Source of the DNA: Nitrososphaera sp. | GTDB taxonomy: Archaea > Thermoproteota > Nitrososphaeria > Nitrososphaerales > Nitrososphaeraceae | Length of the DNA: 64,000 bases | Assembly: GCF_013388945.1 (NCBI RefSeq) | Contig: NZ_JACAEH010000007.1 | Coordinates: 30,187 to 94,186, forward strand | Reading direction: 5' to 3' | Shown here: one piece after another, positions 15,147 through 23,499 of the stretch | Layout: each line of letters starts with the position of its first letter | Numbering within the stretch: the first letter of the stretch is position 1 | Notes under the pieces: generated by a model | What the model saw: the letters and a program-made list of their open reading frames with translations, nothing else | What the model was told of the DNA's origin: nothing | The model's database searches: none | Made by a program: the position numbers and the translations under genes

Positions 15147-15623
15147 CTAGCCGGCTGCAAGAACGGCGGCGTCTGCCTCTGCGCTGTATTTCAATGAAAG
15201 CGACAGCAGGTCCTCGGACTTGCGCAGCTCGCTCTCGTCGCCTGTGAGCAGGTAGTTCTTGAAGTGGTCGTTGCTTATCATCTCGGTCTCTATCGACTTT
15301 ACGAGAAGCTCGCGAGATTCTGAATACTTGTCAGGAGTGTCGATGGCGTTTGCCCTTGCTATGAGCGACTGGTAGCGGGGCCTGTAGTCGTCGACGATGC
15401 CTGCCATCTCCTCGTTGCTGTACCCGCCTGCCTTCCACTTGCCTTCATGCGCCTGGTATTCCTGCGTCAGGTCGCCTGTCTCAAAGGCGATGGCGTTCCA
15501 CGACTGGCGGAACGCGATGTCGCTTGCGTTTGCTATCTGGGGGTAAACGAGCAGGACGGCAAAAGCAACAACCGCCCCTATCACGCCGGCGGTGAGGATC
15601 AGCTGCCTCTGGCTCTTGCGCAA
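15147..15623 (-). CDS. Membrane-anchored extracytoplasmic protein (158 aa)
   Basis: An N-terminal basic stretch (RKSQRQ) and one TM helix (LILTAGVIGAVVAFAVLLVYP) precede a helical, acidic external domain (YQAHEGKWKAGGY, YRPRYQSLIARANAID, LLSLSLKYSAEADAA). It resembles periplasmic four-helix sensor modules but has no attached signalling part. The start is TTG 15623, 28 nt after AGTTTATTTT; the longer start at 15647 would lie inside that box. Confidence 0.65.
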   Translation of the reverse strand: MRKSQRQLILTAGVIGAVVAFAVLLVYPQIANASDIAFRQSWNAIAFETGDLTQEYQAHEGKWKAGGYSNEEMAGIVDDYRPRYQSLIARANAIDTPDKYSESRELLVKSIETEMISNDHFKNYLLTGDESELRKSEDLLSLSLKYSAEADAAVLAAG

Positions 15624-15733
15624 CGCCTGTAGTGTCCAAAAGCGCAAAATAAACTAAGCGTCATTGGAGCAAGGTGTCAGGTTTTGTTGCGCGATAGCGT
15701 ATTATATGCAAAAACCGACCTCAGGGTGGAGAA

Positions 15734-16426
15734 TTGTCAGAAGCTGGGGGAGTGCCGGACACAAAGAAGACCATAGCCCAGCCCCCGCTCAACCTGCTGT
15801 TCAACCCCTCAATCCTTGCCAAAAAGGACGTCTGGAACGTCGACATCGTGGGGATACTGCAGCTGTTCCTCAACCTTCTCAATGCCACCGGCAACAAGGA
15901 CCTGAGGATCTGCGGAATCGCGGCCGTGTCGTCGTCTATGATATACAGGCTAAAGGTCGAGAGCATATTTTTGCTTGAAAAGATTGCGATGCAGAAAAAG
16001 GGCCTGCAGGATCAGGAGCAGCTTCCGATCCCCGACCTTAACACGATAGAGCTGCCGTTCAGGGTCGAGTCCACCTACCCTGTTTCAGTCGAGGACCTGA
16101 TGAAGGTGCTTGAAAACATGATAATGGAGCTTGCCCATCCAAGGCCGCGGAAAAAGCAGGTTGACCTTGAGCCCATCCAGACCTTTGACTTTGACCAGTA
16201 CCTCGTAAAATTCGAGCAGATAATCCAAAAGTACGAGGACATGATATTTGACATAGTAAGCGCCGACGGCTCGGCCACGTTCAAGGCGCTGGTCGCAAAC
16301 ATGGACCCTGTCGAGATGGCAAGGTGCTTCATAGCGATGCTGTACCTTGCCATGAAGGACAAGGTCGACCTGGAGCAGCCAGACGATTCAGACGACGTCA
16401 GGATAACGCTGAAGCAGAAACAATAA
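15734..16426 (+). CDS. scpA: Segregation and condensation protein A
   Basis: Kleisin subunit of the SMC-ScpAB chromosome condensation complex. The N-terminal helical domain (PLNLLFNPSILAKKDVWNVDIVGILQLFLNLL, residues ~18-50) binds the SMC neck, and the C-terminal winged helix (MDPVEMARCFIAMLYLAMKDKVDLEQ, ~190-220) binds the SMC head. TTG start with a GTATTATATG box ~31 nt upstream. It is followed directly by scpB. 230 residues is a normal length. Confidence 0.9.
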   Translation: MSEAGGVPDTKKTIAQPPLNLLFNPSILAKKDVWNVDIVGILQLFLNLLNATGNKDLRICGIAAVSSSMIYRLKVESIFLLEKIAMQKKGLQDQEQLPIPDLNTIELPFRVESTYPVSVEDLMKVLENMIMELAHPRPRKKQVDLEPIQTFDFDQYLVKFEQIIQKYEDMIFDIVSADGSATFKALVANMDPVEMARCFIAMLYLAMKDKVDLEQPDDSDDVRITLKQKQ

Positions 16427-16451
16427 AGTAATTCAGGCTTTCACACTAAAA

Positions 16452-17012
16452 ATGGTGCGCAACACGCTCCCTGACGACGAGGTGACTGCAAGGATAGAGG
16501 CCGCGCTCTACTCTGCAGGCAGGCCGCTGACAGTCGACGAGCTGGTCAGGGCGTCGGGCACAAACTCGAAGGAAAAGACGGTGCGCATAGTGGGCGAGCT
16601 TGTGAAAAAGACGAAATCGACGTTCAAGGCAATCGAGATAACGCCCCTTGAGGACGGCTCGTACGTCTTTCAGCTAAAGCCTTCGTTTACCCCCCTCATC
16701 CGCAAGTTCGCGCAGAGACCCATCATATCCGGCGCCACGCAAAAGACCCTCACCTACATCGCCTACGAGCAGCCGGTGACCTCAAAGCGCCTGGTGCAGA
16801 TACGCGGGAGCCAGGTCTACCAGCACGTCAAAGAGCTTGAGCAGATGCAGTTTGTCGAGCACGAGTCGCTTGGAAGGCTGAAGGTGTACAGGACGACTGA
16901 AAAATTCAAAGAGTATTTCGGCATAACCGACCTTAACTCCATGAAGAGCAAGCTGGTGGCAGAGACCAACCGGCAGAACCCCAAGCCTGCCGGCAAGCCT
17001 GAAGAGGCATAG
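16452..17012 (+). CDS. scpB: Segregation and condensation protein B
   Basis: Second accessory subunit of SMC-ScpAB. It has two winged-helix domains: ARIEAALYSAGRPLTVDELVRASG (residues ~12-35) and TLTYIAYEQPVTSKRLVQIRGSQVYQHVKELEQMQFVEH (~98-138), the ScpB signature. The ATG is ~27 nt from an ATAAAGTAATTC box that overlaps the scpA stop, so scpB may also have its own transcript. The tail is Pro/Ala-rich. Confidence 0.92.
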   Translation: MVRNTLPDDEVTARIEAALYSAGRPLTVDELVRASGTNSKEKTVRIVGELVKKTKSTFKAIEITPLEDGSYVFQLKPSFTPLIRKFAQRPIISGATQKTLTYIAYEQPVTSKRLVQIRGSQVYQHVKELEQMQFVEHESLGRLKVYRTTEKFKEYFGITDLNSMKSKLVAETNRQNPKPAGKPEEA

Positions 17013-17086
17013 CGGCCCGGCTACAAGTATGAAAAATGAAAAAATTCTGAGACAAAAACTTATTTGCAAGCCCGGGGATGCGACGA

Positions 17087-17962
17087 ATGAGCATCCGCGT
17101 GACAGCCGGTACCCCTGCTGAAGTGATAGATGCCGCCATGACGGAGACACTCGGATCCTCGGCGGCAAATGCGCTAAAGTTTCACATCGCAAGGATGGCC
17201 GGCGTGGGCGACGCGTCCGCTCTTGCAGTCGAGGACCCTGACGCGTTTGAAGAGGTGGCAGCGCGATTGTTTGGCGCAGGCTCTGCCGCGCTCCTCAACA
17301 GGCTGGCCGCCTACCTGTTCCGGTCCATAGTTCCTGCTTCTCGGTCCGGACCGCCTGATTATGCAGTCAAGGGCTCATTTGGAGAGCATGTGCGCCAGCT
17401 ACGGGGCGCCTACATCATCAAAAACGCCGTGCTTGAAATGAAGGACCGCGACCACGTGATAGCCTACTATTCGTCGCCGTTCCAGCTCGAGCAGATGGTG
17501 TACCACTTTGTCGTCAGGGGCCTGCAGAACAACCAGGTAACTTTCATGGCCGTGAGCAGGCAGGAAGAGCGCGCGTTCAGGGAGTTTCTTTGGGCAAACG
17601 GCATGGACGCAGACAGCCTTGTTAAGCGCGGGGACATCGTAACCGTGTCCCACGACGAGCTGTATCCCGAAGGGCTTGACCCGTCCATCGAGCCCATCCT
17701 TGCCCGTCTGTATGCCGCAAGGGCTGAAATAAAGTCGAGGAAAAGGGCCGGCCTGAACATAATCGGGACCGTCGCAGGCAACCTTGCCCTGCGCGGAGAG
17801 GACGACAGGTGCCTCCGCCTGGAGCAGGCCTGGCACAGGACGGTACAGGACTATGCCGTGCCCGTGACCCTGCTGTGCCCCTACTCGGCAGACGTAATGA
17901 CAGCCGAGTCAAGGGCAATGCTGATAGAGTGCCACAGCCGCAGCGTGCGCCCGCCCCTCTGA
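17087..17962 (+). CDS. MEDS/DcmR-type sensory domain protein
   Basis: Residues ~110-280 match the MEDS (methanogen/methylotroph DcmR sensory) fold: HVIAYYSSPFQLEQMVYHFVVRGLQNNQVTFMAVS, then a GDIVTVSHDELY segment and a RLEQAWHRTVQDYAVPVTLLCPYS end, a RecA-like core that lacks a Walker motif. The N-terminal ~100 residues (PAEVIDAAMTETLGSSAANALKFHIARMAG) look like a helical domain found fused to it in Thaumarchaeota. It is probably a sensor of a small molecule or redox state. The start at 17087 fits a CTTATTT box ~29 nt upstream; 17078 is three codons longer. Confidence 0.78.
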   Translation: MSIRVTAGTPAEVIDAAMTETLGSSAANALKFHIARMAGVGDASALAVEDPDAFEEVAARLFGAGSAALLNRLAAYLFRSIVPASRSGPPDYAVKGSFGEHVRQLRGAYIIKNAVLEMKDRDHVIAYYSSPFQLEQMVYHFVVRGLQNNQVTFMAVSRQEERAFREFLWANGMDADSLVKRGDIVTVSHDELYPEGLDPSIEPILARLYAARAEIKSRKRAGLNIIGTVAGNLALRGEDDRCLRLEQAWHRTVQDYAVPVTLLCPYSADVMTAESRAMLIECHSRSVRPPL

Positions 17963-18013
17963 CCAGCAATCCGGCGCATGTTTTTTATTAGAGTGCAAAA
18001 TACACAACTGCAA

Positions 18014-18400
18014 ATGCGCAAGTCTATAGAGAACCTTGCGGGCCGCAAGTTCACAGGTGGCCGCAGGATTGCCAACAGGGGCAGGAGAAAGTTCGAGATT
18101 GACAGGTATCCAAATGAGGCTATTGCAGGTCCTACCGACATCGTGACAAGGAGGACGAGGGGCGGAAACGTCAAGGCTGCCTTCAAGTTCGCCGAGTTTG
18201 CAAACGTCATCGACCCTGCTACGCACAAGGCTGTCAAGTCCAAGATAACCAAGGTCGCCAAGAACCCGGCAAACCGGGACTATGAGAGGCGTGGCGTGGT
18301 AAGCAAGGGCGCGCTCATCGAGACCGAGGCAGGCACTGCGCTTGTCACCTCGAGGCCGGGCCAGACGGGCGTCGTGAACGCCGTTTTAGTGAAGCAGTAA
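18014..18400 (+). CDS. rps8e: 30S ribosomal protein S8e
   Basis: Archaeal/eukaryotic small-subunit protein of 128 residues: KSIENLAGRKFTGGRR at the N-terminus, basic rRNA-binding motifs (ANRGRRKFEIDRYPNE, TRRTRGGN), and the closing RGVVSKGALIETEAG...VTSRPGQTGVVNAVLV. The ATG at 18014 is 28 nt after TTTTTTATTAG. It heads a run of RNA-related genes (srp19, gar1, tfb). Confidence 0.96.
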   Translation: MRKSIENLAGRKFTGGRRIANRGRRKFEIDRYPNEAIAGPTDIVTRRTRGGNVKAAFKFAEFANVIDPATHKAVKSKITKVAKNPANRDYERRGVVSKGALIETEAGTALVTSRPGQTGVVNAVLVKQ

Positions 18401-18404
18401 TCCC

Positions 18405-18425
18405 GCCTCAATTTATTAATGAGGC
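18405..18425. promoter_or_regulatory. srp19 TATA box bracketed by an inverted repeat
   Basis: GCCTCA (18405-18410) and TGAGGC (18420-18425) flank the TATA-like ATTTATTAA, whose centre is ~27 nt before the GTG start of srp19. It could be an operator or a terminator stem of rps8e. Confidence 0.35.
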
Positions 18426-18441
18426 ACTGTTCATTTTTGCC

Positions 18442-18762
18442 GTGAAGGACTACGACCACGTCATACTCTGGCTTGACTACTTTAACAAGAACTTAAAGCG
18501 CAGGCAGGGCCGCAAGGTCAAGCGGGAGAGGGCTGTCTTTGACCCGACGGTTGCAGAGCTGACAGAAGCCGTCAAGACCGCGGGCTTTGAGGTGGCCGAC
18601 GACGAGGTGAATGACCATGCGCGCTTTCCGCGCAGGTCGTTTGTAAAGTCCGGCTACGTCATGATAACCAAGAAGGAAGGCGTGAAGAAGTCCAAGGTCC
18701 TTGACGCAGTTGCAGAAAAGCTGTTGCAAAAGCGCGCGAGGCAGAAATCGGGCAAAAAGTAA
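18442..18762 (+). CDS. srp19: Signal recognition particle protein Srp19
   Basis: Binds SRP RNA helices 6 and 8 and primes Srp54 assembly for membrane protein targeting. The 106-residue protein shows the family layout: VILWLDYFNKNLKRRQGRKVKRERAV (start of the RNA-binding fold), then HARFPRRSFVKSGYVMI, and a Lys/Arg-rich tail (KLLQKRARQKSGKK). GTG start, leaderless. Confidence 0.93.
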   Translation: MKDYDHVILWLDYFNKNLKRRQGRKVKRERAVFDPTVAELTEAVKTAGFEVADDEVNDHARFPRRSFVKSGYVMITKKEGVKKSKVLDAVAEKLLQKRARQKSGKK

Positions 18763-18829
18763 CTTAGCTTCGCATCCGTCGATTTAACTGCGGCCGCAGG
18801 AATATTGTTTATCTACAAACTTAACAATT

Positions 18830-19129
18830 TTGACAGAAGCTTATGATAATGACATCAGCATGATTGCCAAGTACGTGGGGGAGATCGGGGAAGTCATGCA
18901 TCTGGCAAGAAGCGGCAGGCTAATCGTTAAACTTTCATCGGAGGCGAGGCCGGGAGAGATTCTCGTCGACGCTTCAGGCAAGCGCGTTGGAAAAATTGCA
19001 GAGCTCATAGGTCCGGTAAAGGCGCCGTACGCGTCTGTCATACCCATGACTGACAGGACCGCAAAACTGGTGGGCGCCAAGGTGTTTTCGGCCGGCATGG
19101 CCAAGCCTGCAAGGAGGCAGAGGCGATGA
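18830..19129 (+). CDS. gar1: H/ACA RNP protein Gar1-like
   Basis: Beta-barrel protein of the H/ACA pseudouridylation complex. The core reads IGEVMHLARSGRLIVKLSSEARPGEILVDASGKRVGKIAELIGPVKAPYASV, with the GKRVGKI-x-x-x-x-GPV signature, then a basic tail KPARRQRR. TTG start at 18830; the ATG at 18860 is an alternative that would keep the whole domain. It overlaps tfb by four bases (ATGA). Confidence 0.88.
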   Translation: MTEAYDNDISMIAKYVGEIGEVMHLARSGRLIVKLSSEARPGEILVDASGKRVGKIAELIGPVKAPYASVIPMTDRTAKLVGAKVFSAGMAKPARRQRR

Positions 19130-20121
19130 CTTCAGTAGAATACGCGACGCAGTGCACCGAGTGCGGCGCAAACCTCATCCAGGATTACTCTAAAGGCGAG
19201 TTCATCTGCGAGCGTTGCGGGTGCGTGGTCGTGGACGAGATGTGCGACTATGGCCGCGAGTCCAATTCCACCGACTTTGAGGAGAAGGCCCGGACCACCC
19301 GCGCAAGCGGCTCCACCAGCTTTGCATTGCACGACTACGGGCTCAGGACCGAGATTGCCTTTGGCTCAAAGGACTATGCCGGAAAATCAATAGGCTCTGA
19401 GATGGCCGAGCAGATGAACAGCATACGCAAGTGGCACATAAGGTCGCGCATAGTCTCGCCCCAGGAGCGCAGGCTCTCAAACGTGCTTACAAGGATAAAC
19501 GAGACCTGCGCCGCCATGTCGCTTCCAAAGCTGATACTTGAAACGGCCGCTATGGTCTACCGGAACTACGAGAGCATGCAGGAGGCAAAGGGCAAGTCCA
19601 TTGCCTGCATGGCGGCTGCCACAATCTACCTTGCCTGCAAGAAATGCAACGTCGTCAGGTCGCTTGAGGAGATTGTCGTCGCCACCGGCGTGACTGAGCA
19701 GGACAGGTCGAGCGTGAAATTGGCCTCGAAGTACTACCGCATGATGGTCATGGAGATGGGAAGTTTCTCCGAGCCGGAAAAGCCGGTCGAGATGCCGCAG
19801 GTCCAGTCCGCCACGTCGATTGACCAGTACATTTCCAAGCTCTCAAACATGGCCAAGATTGACACCAAGGTGGAGAGGCTTGCAATAGACATCGCCCACA
19901 AGACAAACGACCACCTGCTTGCTGACGGCAAGGCACCAAACGGCCTTGCGGCGGCATACATCTATGTCGCGGCAATCTTGCTTGGCATAAACATACTGCA
20001 GCGCGACGTGTCAAGTTTGTCGGGCGTCACGGAGGTCACGATACGGAACAGGTGCAAGGACATACTCGGCTTATTCAAGCTGACAGTCACCGTCAAGCCC
20101 GGAAGGCCGGGCTTTGCCTGA
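19126..20121 (+). CDS. tfb: Transcription initiation factor B (TFB/TFIIB)
   Basis: A 331-residue general transcription factor. The N-terminal zinc ribbon uses Cys10, Cys13, Cys28 and Cys31; the B-reader/linker follows with FEEKARTTRASGSTSFALHDYGL; two cyclin repeats lie at ~110-200 (INETCAAMSLPKLILETAAMVYR) and ~210-305 (ISKLSNMAKIDTKVERLAIDIAHK). It bridges TBP-TATA and RNA polymerase. It is coupled to gar1 by an ATGA overlap. A paralogue with a single repeat is encoded at 12336-12653. Confidence 0.95.
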   Translation: MTSVEYATQCTECGANLIQDYSKGEFICERCGCVVVDEMCDYGRESNSTDFEEKARTTRASGSTSFALHDYGLRTEIAFGSKDYAGKSIGSEMAEQMNSIRKWHIRSRIVSPQERRLSNVLTRINETCAAMSLPKLILETAAMVYRNYESMQEAKGKSIACMAAATIYLACKKCNVVRSLEEIVVATGVTEQDRSSVKLASKYYRMMVMEMGSFSEPEKPVEMPQVQSATSIDQYISKLSNMAKIDTKVERLAIDIAHKTNDHLLADGKAPNGLAAAYIYVAAILLGINILQRDVSSLSGVTEVTIRNRCKDILGLFKLTVTVKPGRPGFA

Positions 20122-20185
20122 TTTTGGTTCTTTTCTATAACATTTGTCGTAATTGTTTAAAAGCAAGCTGTGCGGTAGACTAGCA

Positions 20186-20392
20186 ATGCTTTGCAGAGCA
20201 TGCGGAAGCGAGATGGAGCCTGCAGAGACCTGCCCGTCGTGCAACGAAGCAGTCCTCTGGAAGTGCCCGTCTTGCGAAAGAGAGAACGACCGGTCCATAC
20301 ACACCTACCACGCCAGGTCGTCATGGGCCGCGTCACTTTTCTGGGCGGCGCTCAGCATGATGTCCGGCGCGACTACGTACGTCATTCTGTAG
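20186..20392 (+). CDS. Zinc-ribbon protein with hydrophobic tail (68 aa)
   Basis: C-x2-C pairs at MLCRAC, TCPSC and KCPSC give one zinc ribbon plus an extra pair in the first 35 residues. The C-terminal ~25 residues (WAASLFWAALSMMSGATTYVIL) form a probable membrane helix. The ATG at 20186 is 28 nt after GTTTAAAAG. The 3' end overlaps the convergent microprotein gene. Confidence 0.7.
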   Translation: MLCRACGSEMEPAETCPSCNEAVLWKCPSCERENDRSIHTYHARSSWAASLFWAALSMMSGATTYVIL

Positions 20393-20537
20393 GCCAGTCC
20401 GGCTGCTTGTTCCTCTTGTGCCTCAGGTACATCGCTATGCCTACAAGGATTGCGAGCCCCGCGACAAGGACAAAAAACACGCCCTCGTTCCTGACGCTAC
20501 CTTCGGGCAGTATCTGCATGGCCGGCAGCCAGTCCAT
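20382..20537 (-). CDS. Single-TM microprotein (51 aa)
   Basis: A leaderless ATG, 28 nt after CATAAAAG. Residues 1-18 are polar and mildly acidic (MDWLPAMQILPEGSVRNE), residues 19-38 are a clean TM helix (GVFFVLVAGLAILVGIAMYL), and residues 39-51 a basic then acidic tail (RHKRNKQPDWPTE). The positive-inside rule places the C-terminus in the cytoplasm. Overlaps the stop of the convergent zinc-ribbon gene by 11 nt. Function unknown. Confidence 0.6.
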   Translation of the reverse strand: MDWLPAMQILPEGSVRNEGVFFVLVAGLAILVGIAMYLRHKRNKQPDWPTE

Positions 20538-20570
20538 GGATCTAGCGTGCGCAAGAGACCTTTTATGCGT

Positions 20571-21851
20571 TTAACCAACGAGTTTTATTGCAGTAGCAAG
20601 GACCTCTGCGCCCATCAGGAGTCCGAGGCTCCCCTTCTTGCCGTACTTTTCCGTGAACCTTGCGCTTCCGTCCTGCTTCACCCTGCTTCCCGACACGAGG
20701 AGCGGGACGGGGTCGTCGCTGTGCGCCTTTTTGACGCAGGGAGTCGAGTGGTCGCCTGACACAACTATCACCGGGTTCTTGACGCCTGCAAGGTCCTTCA
20801 AGAGCGTGCCAAAGAACCGCCTGTCGATGTCTTCAAGGTTCTTCTTCTTGCCCCTTGCGTCGCCGTCGTGTCCAAACTCGTCTGGGCCCTTTATGTGGAC
20901 GTACACGGCGTCGACCTTTGACAGGCTCTTTGCCGCCACCCGCGCCTTCAGCTCGTAATCCTCAAGCGAGCCGGCCTCAAACATCTTCATCCCTAAGACC
21001 TTTGATATGCCGACCTCGACGGGCATCTCTACGATGCAGCCGATCTTCATCCCATACTTTTCGTTTATCGGCTGCACCGACGGGAACCTATTTCCAGAGT
21101 CGCGTGCAAGTATGCAGTTCATCGGCTTTCTTCCAGACGCTATTCTTGCCCTGTTGACGGGATGGTCTTTGAGCAATTTGACGACCTGCTCTGTAAACTC
21201 GTTGAGCATCTGCGCCGCGGTCCTCGCTTCTGCTGTGCTTTCCTGCGCCTCTGACTTTTGGACAAACATGTCGCCTGTCGTGGCCTTTGCGATGCCCATG
21301 CCCTCCACCTTGTCGTACGCAGGGTCGGTGTTTGTTATCTTGTCTGACAGCTTCATCCTGTTGTGGCGCAGCCGTATGACGACGCGGTGGGCAACCGTCG
21401 GCTCAAGGGCCACCGACGCGTCAGGGTCGCTGAACCTGATGTTCTCGCTCAAAGTCTTGCAGACTGCCCTTGCCTCCTCTTGCGAGATGACCCTGCCGGC
21501 GCGCCTGTCAGTTATGCGGTTGCTGTCGTCTACAGTCGCAAAGTTGCCCCTGAGAGCCAGGTCGCCGTCCTTGAAGTCAATGTTGCAGCCTATCGACTCT
21601 ATGACGCCCCTGCCGACGTAGCCGCCGTCGCGAAAGCTGTATCCGAGCATGTTAAAGACTGCAATGTCTGACTGCGGCGCAATCCCCCTGCCGACACTTA
21701 TCACCTGGCCCATGGCGCCGTTTCTTGCAAGCAGGTCAAGGTTTGGCGTGTATGCGGCTTCAAGCGGGGTCAGGCCGTTCAGCGCGGGGTGGGGCAGGTC
21801 TCCGACCCCGTCAAGGAGCACGTAGACAATCTTTGCGCCGTCTTTTCTCAT
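20571..21851 (-). CDS. apgM: 2,3-bisphosphoglycerate-independent phosphoglycerate mutase, archaeal type
   Basis: Interconverts 3- and 2-phosphoglycerate in glycolysis/gluconeogenesis. It is an alkaline-phosphatase-superfamily protein with the metal/nucleophile strings VYVLLDGVGDLPHPALNG, PQSDIAVFNMLGY (Ser nucleophile region), KGPDEFGHDGD and VVSGDHSTPC. At 426 residues it fits the archaeal aPGAM family. The ATG at 21851 is ~28 nt downstream of an AAAAAATAAATT box, so the longer upstream frame is discarded. Confidence 0.95.
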   Translation of the reverse strand: MRKDGAKIVYVLLDGVGDLPHPALNGLTPLEAAYTPNLDLLARNGAMGQVISVGRGIAPQSDIAVFNMLGYSFRDGGYVGRGVIESIGCNIDFKDGDLALRGNFATVDDSNRITDRRAGRVISQEEARAVCKTLSENIRFSDPDASVALEPTVAHRVVIRLRHNRMKLSDKITNTDPAYDKVEGMGIAKATTGDMFVQKSEAQESTAEARTAAQMLNEFTEQVVKLLKDHPVNRARIASGRKPMNCILARDSGNRFPSVQPINEKYGMKIGCIVEMPVEVGISKVLGMKMFEAGSLEDYELKARVAAKSLSKVDAVYVHIKGPDEFGHDGDARGKKKNLEDIDRRFFGTLLKDLAGVKNPVIVVSGDHSTPCVKKAHSDDPVPLLVSGSRVKQDGSARFTEKYGKKGSLGLLMGAEVLATAIKLVG

Positions 21852-21876
21852 ACCGGCGAGAGCCGGCCTCGTCAAT

Positions 21877-22269
21877 TTATTTTTTCGTGTGTCTCTGCTT
21901 GTAATAGGCAAAATACCTCCTCAGCCTCGCAGCGTGCGCGCTTGTAATGGCAAACACCTCGCCGTCCTCGTCTGATACAAGCTGGCGCCTGTGCCTTTCA
22001 AGCACCATCCCTTCAGCAAGGCCCCTGTAGTAGCCTGCGCGGTGGCCGTACAGAAAGTCATATGCGCTGTCGCACTTCCACGTCTTTTTCAGCCTGGGAA
22101 GGCGCTCTCTGGGGACCTTGGGCGCTGCAAGGTCGCCTTCTATCACTTTTTCTATCGTCTCCCTGATGTCACTGTCAAGCGGCACGCCTGAATATCGGCC
22201 CGGTGCGGGAAAAACCTTGCTGGGAAGATGTTTTAATATCATGTACGCGTTTTTGACGGCATGGAGCAC
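21877..22269 (-). CDS. Hypothetical protein (130 aa)
   Basis: Basic, helical soluble protein with LPSKVFPAPGRYSGVPLDSDIRETIEKVIEGD near the front and a Arg/Lys-rich end (ARLRRYFAYYKQRHTKK). GTG start; an internal ATG at 22242 (ILKHLPS) is equally possible. It diverges from the zinc-ribbon gene at 22261, their 5' ends overlapping. No family is recognised. Confidence 0.6.
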   Translation of the reverse strand: MLHAVKNAYMILKHLPSKVFPAPGRYSGVPLDSDIRETIEKVIEGDLAAPKVPRERLPRLKKTWKCDSAYDFLYGHRAGYYRGLAEGMVLERHRRQLVSDEDGEVFAITSAHAARLRRYFAYYKQRHTKK

Positions 22270-22398
22270 TGCAGGTTCTGCGACCGCGTAGTTATCGACG
22301 ACTCTGGTGCCCAGACGCAGGATTTTGGAACTGTGCGGAACAACCGCTACATCTGCTCAAGGTGCATGCGCGCGTTTGAATTTTCGCTCGGAAGCTGA
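22261..22398 (+). CDS. Zinc-ribbon microprotein (45 aa)
   Basis: The ATG lies exactly 28 nt after a TTTTAATATC box. Cys4 and Cys7 (HCRFCDR) and a second C-x2-C (YICSRCMR) make a minimal zinc ribbon with a strand-turn-strand between (IDDSGAQTQDFGTVRNNRY). The clean promoter and paired cysteines make this convincing despite its size. Confidence 0.65.
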   Translation: MEHCRFCDRVVIDDSGAQTQDFGTVRNNRYICSRCMRAFEFSLGS

Positions 22399-22437
22399 CC
22401 GTGCAGAACCTTTAATTAAAAGGGGTTGCACGTTTTT

Positions 22438-23475
22438 GTGGGAACGCGCTTGAGGGAGCTTCGCAAAGACTATGTGCTTGACAAATTCGTGCTCGTCCCG
22501 GACTCCTCGGGCGCGCCGGACGCCGGCAAGCAGCCGGAAAAGTGCCCCTACTGCCCCGGAAACGAGTCGATGACCCCGCCGGCGCTGCTTGCGCTGGTGG
22601 TTAAAGAAGGCATGCTCCAGCGCCTGTCAGACAGCGAGGACGCGCTTGTCGACGACTGGTCGGTGCGCGTCTTTGAAAGCAGGTCGCCTGTCGTGACGCA
22701 AACGTCGGCTGCCACTTACAGCGACAAGCCGCTGTACAGCGAGCCTGCGTACGGCTACCACCAGGTCGTCGTGGCGACGCCGGACCACAAGCAGAGCCTG
22801 ACCAAGATGTCGGTAGACCAGTGGGGCAACGTGCTTGTAGTCATCCAGGACCGCGTGAGGTGGCTGTACACGCAAAAGAGCGTCACCTATGTCTCGATAT
22901 ACGTGAACTCGGGGACAGCCGCAGGCGCGCAGGTGCCGCACCCACACCTTAACATGGTCACGTTTTCGCAGATACCGCCTGCAATAGAGCTTGAGGCCGA
23001 GGGCTCGCACAGGTTCATGAACGAGAACGGCTCGTGCCCTGCGTGCAACATGATATCGGTAGAGTCAAGCGGGCCCCGGCAGATACTTGCCACTGACAGC
23101 TTTCTTGCGCTGTGCCCCTGGGCTCCGACATACCCTTACGAGTTCTGGATATACCCGAAAAGGCACATCACCTCTTTTTCGAAAATAACGCAGAAGGAGA
23201 TAAACGACCTTGCGCTCATGCTGCGCGCGACGCTTGGCGGCATGTCAAAGGCGCTAAAAGACGTGCCATTTAACATGGTGTTCCACCTGTCGCCGGAGAA
23301 AAAGAACAGCAGGCAAATACACTGGCATATTGAAGTTTATCCGCAGCTGTCGACGTGGTCGGGACTTGAACGCGGTTTCGGGGTTTTCGTCAACAACGTC
23401 AGGCCGGAAAAAGCAGCCGAGGTCTTGGGCTCTGCATGCCGGAAAGAACTTGCCGGGCTTGTCGGGATAACCTAA
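22438..23475 (+). CDS. galT: Galactose-1-phosphate uridylyltransferase-like (HIT superfamily)
   Basis: A nucleotidyl-transfer enzyme of the GalT family, swapping UMP between UDP-sugar and sugar-1-phosphate. It has the zinc cysteines CPYCPGNE near the N-terminus, the catalytic HPH in AAGAQVPHPHLNMV, a second C-x2-C (CPACN), and the C-terminal QIHWHIEVYPQ. GTG 22438 fits a TTTAATTAAA box 26 nt upstream; TTG 22426 would be four codons longer. It leads a sugar-nucleotide cluster, suggesting a role in glycan or glycoprotein precursor supply. Confidence 0.85.
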   Translation: MGTRLRELRKDYVLDKFVLVPDSSGAPDAGKQPEKCPYCPGNESMTPPALLALVVKEGMLQRLSDSEDALVDDWSVRVFESRSPVVTQTSAATYSDKPLYSEPAYGYHQVVVATPDHKQSLTKMSVDQWGNVLVVIQDRVRWLYTQKSVTYVSIYVNSGTAAGAQVPHPHLNMVTFSQIPPAIELEAEGSHRFMNENGSCPACNMISVESSGPRQILATDSFLALCPWAPTYPYEFWIYPKRHITSFSKITQKEINDLALMLRATLGGMSKALKDVPFNMVFHLSPEKKNSRQIHWHIEVYPQLSTWSGLERGFGVFVNNVRPEKAAEVLGSACRKELAGLVGIT

Positions 23476-23499
23476 GGGTTTAATTAGCAAATTCTGTAA

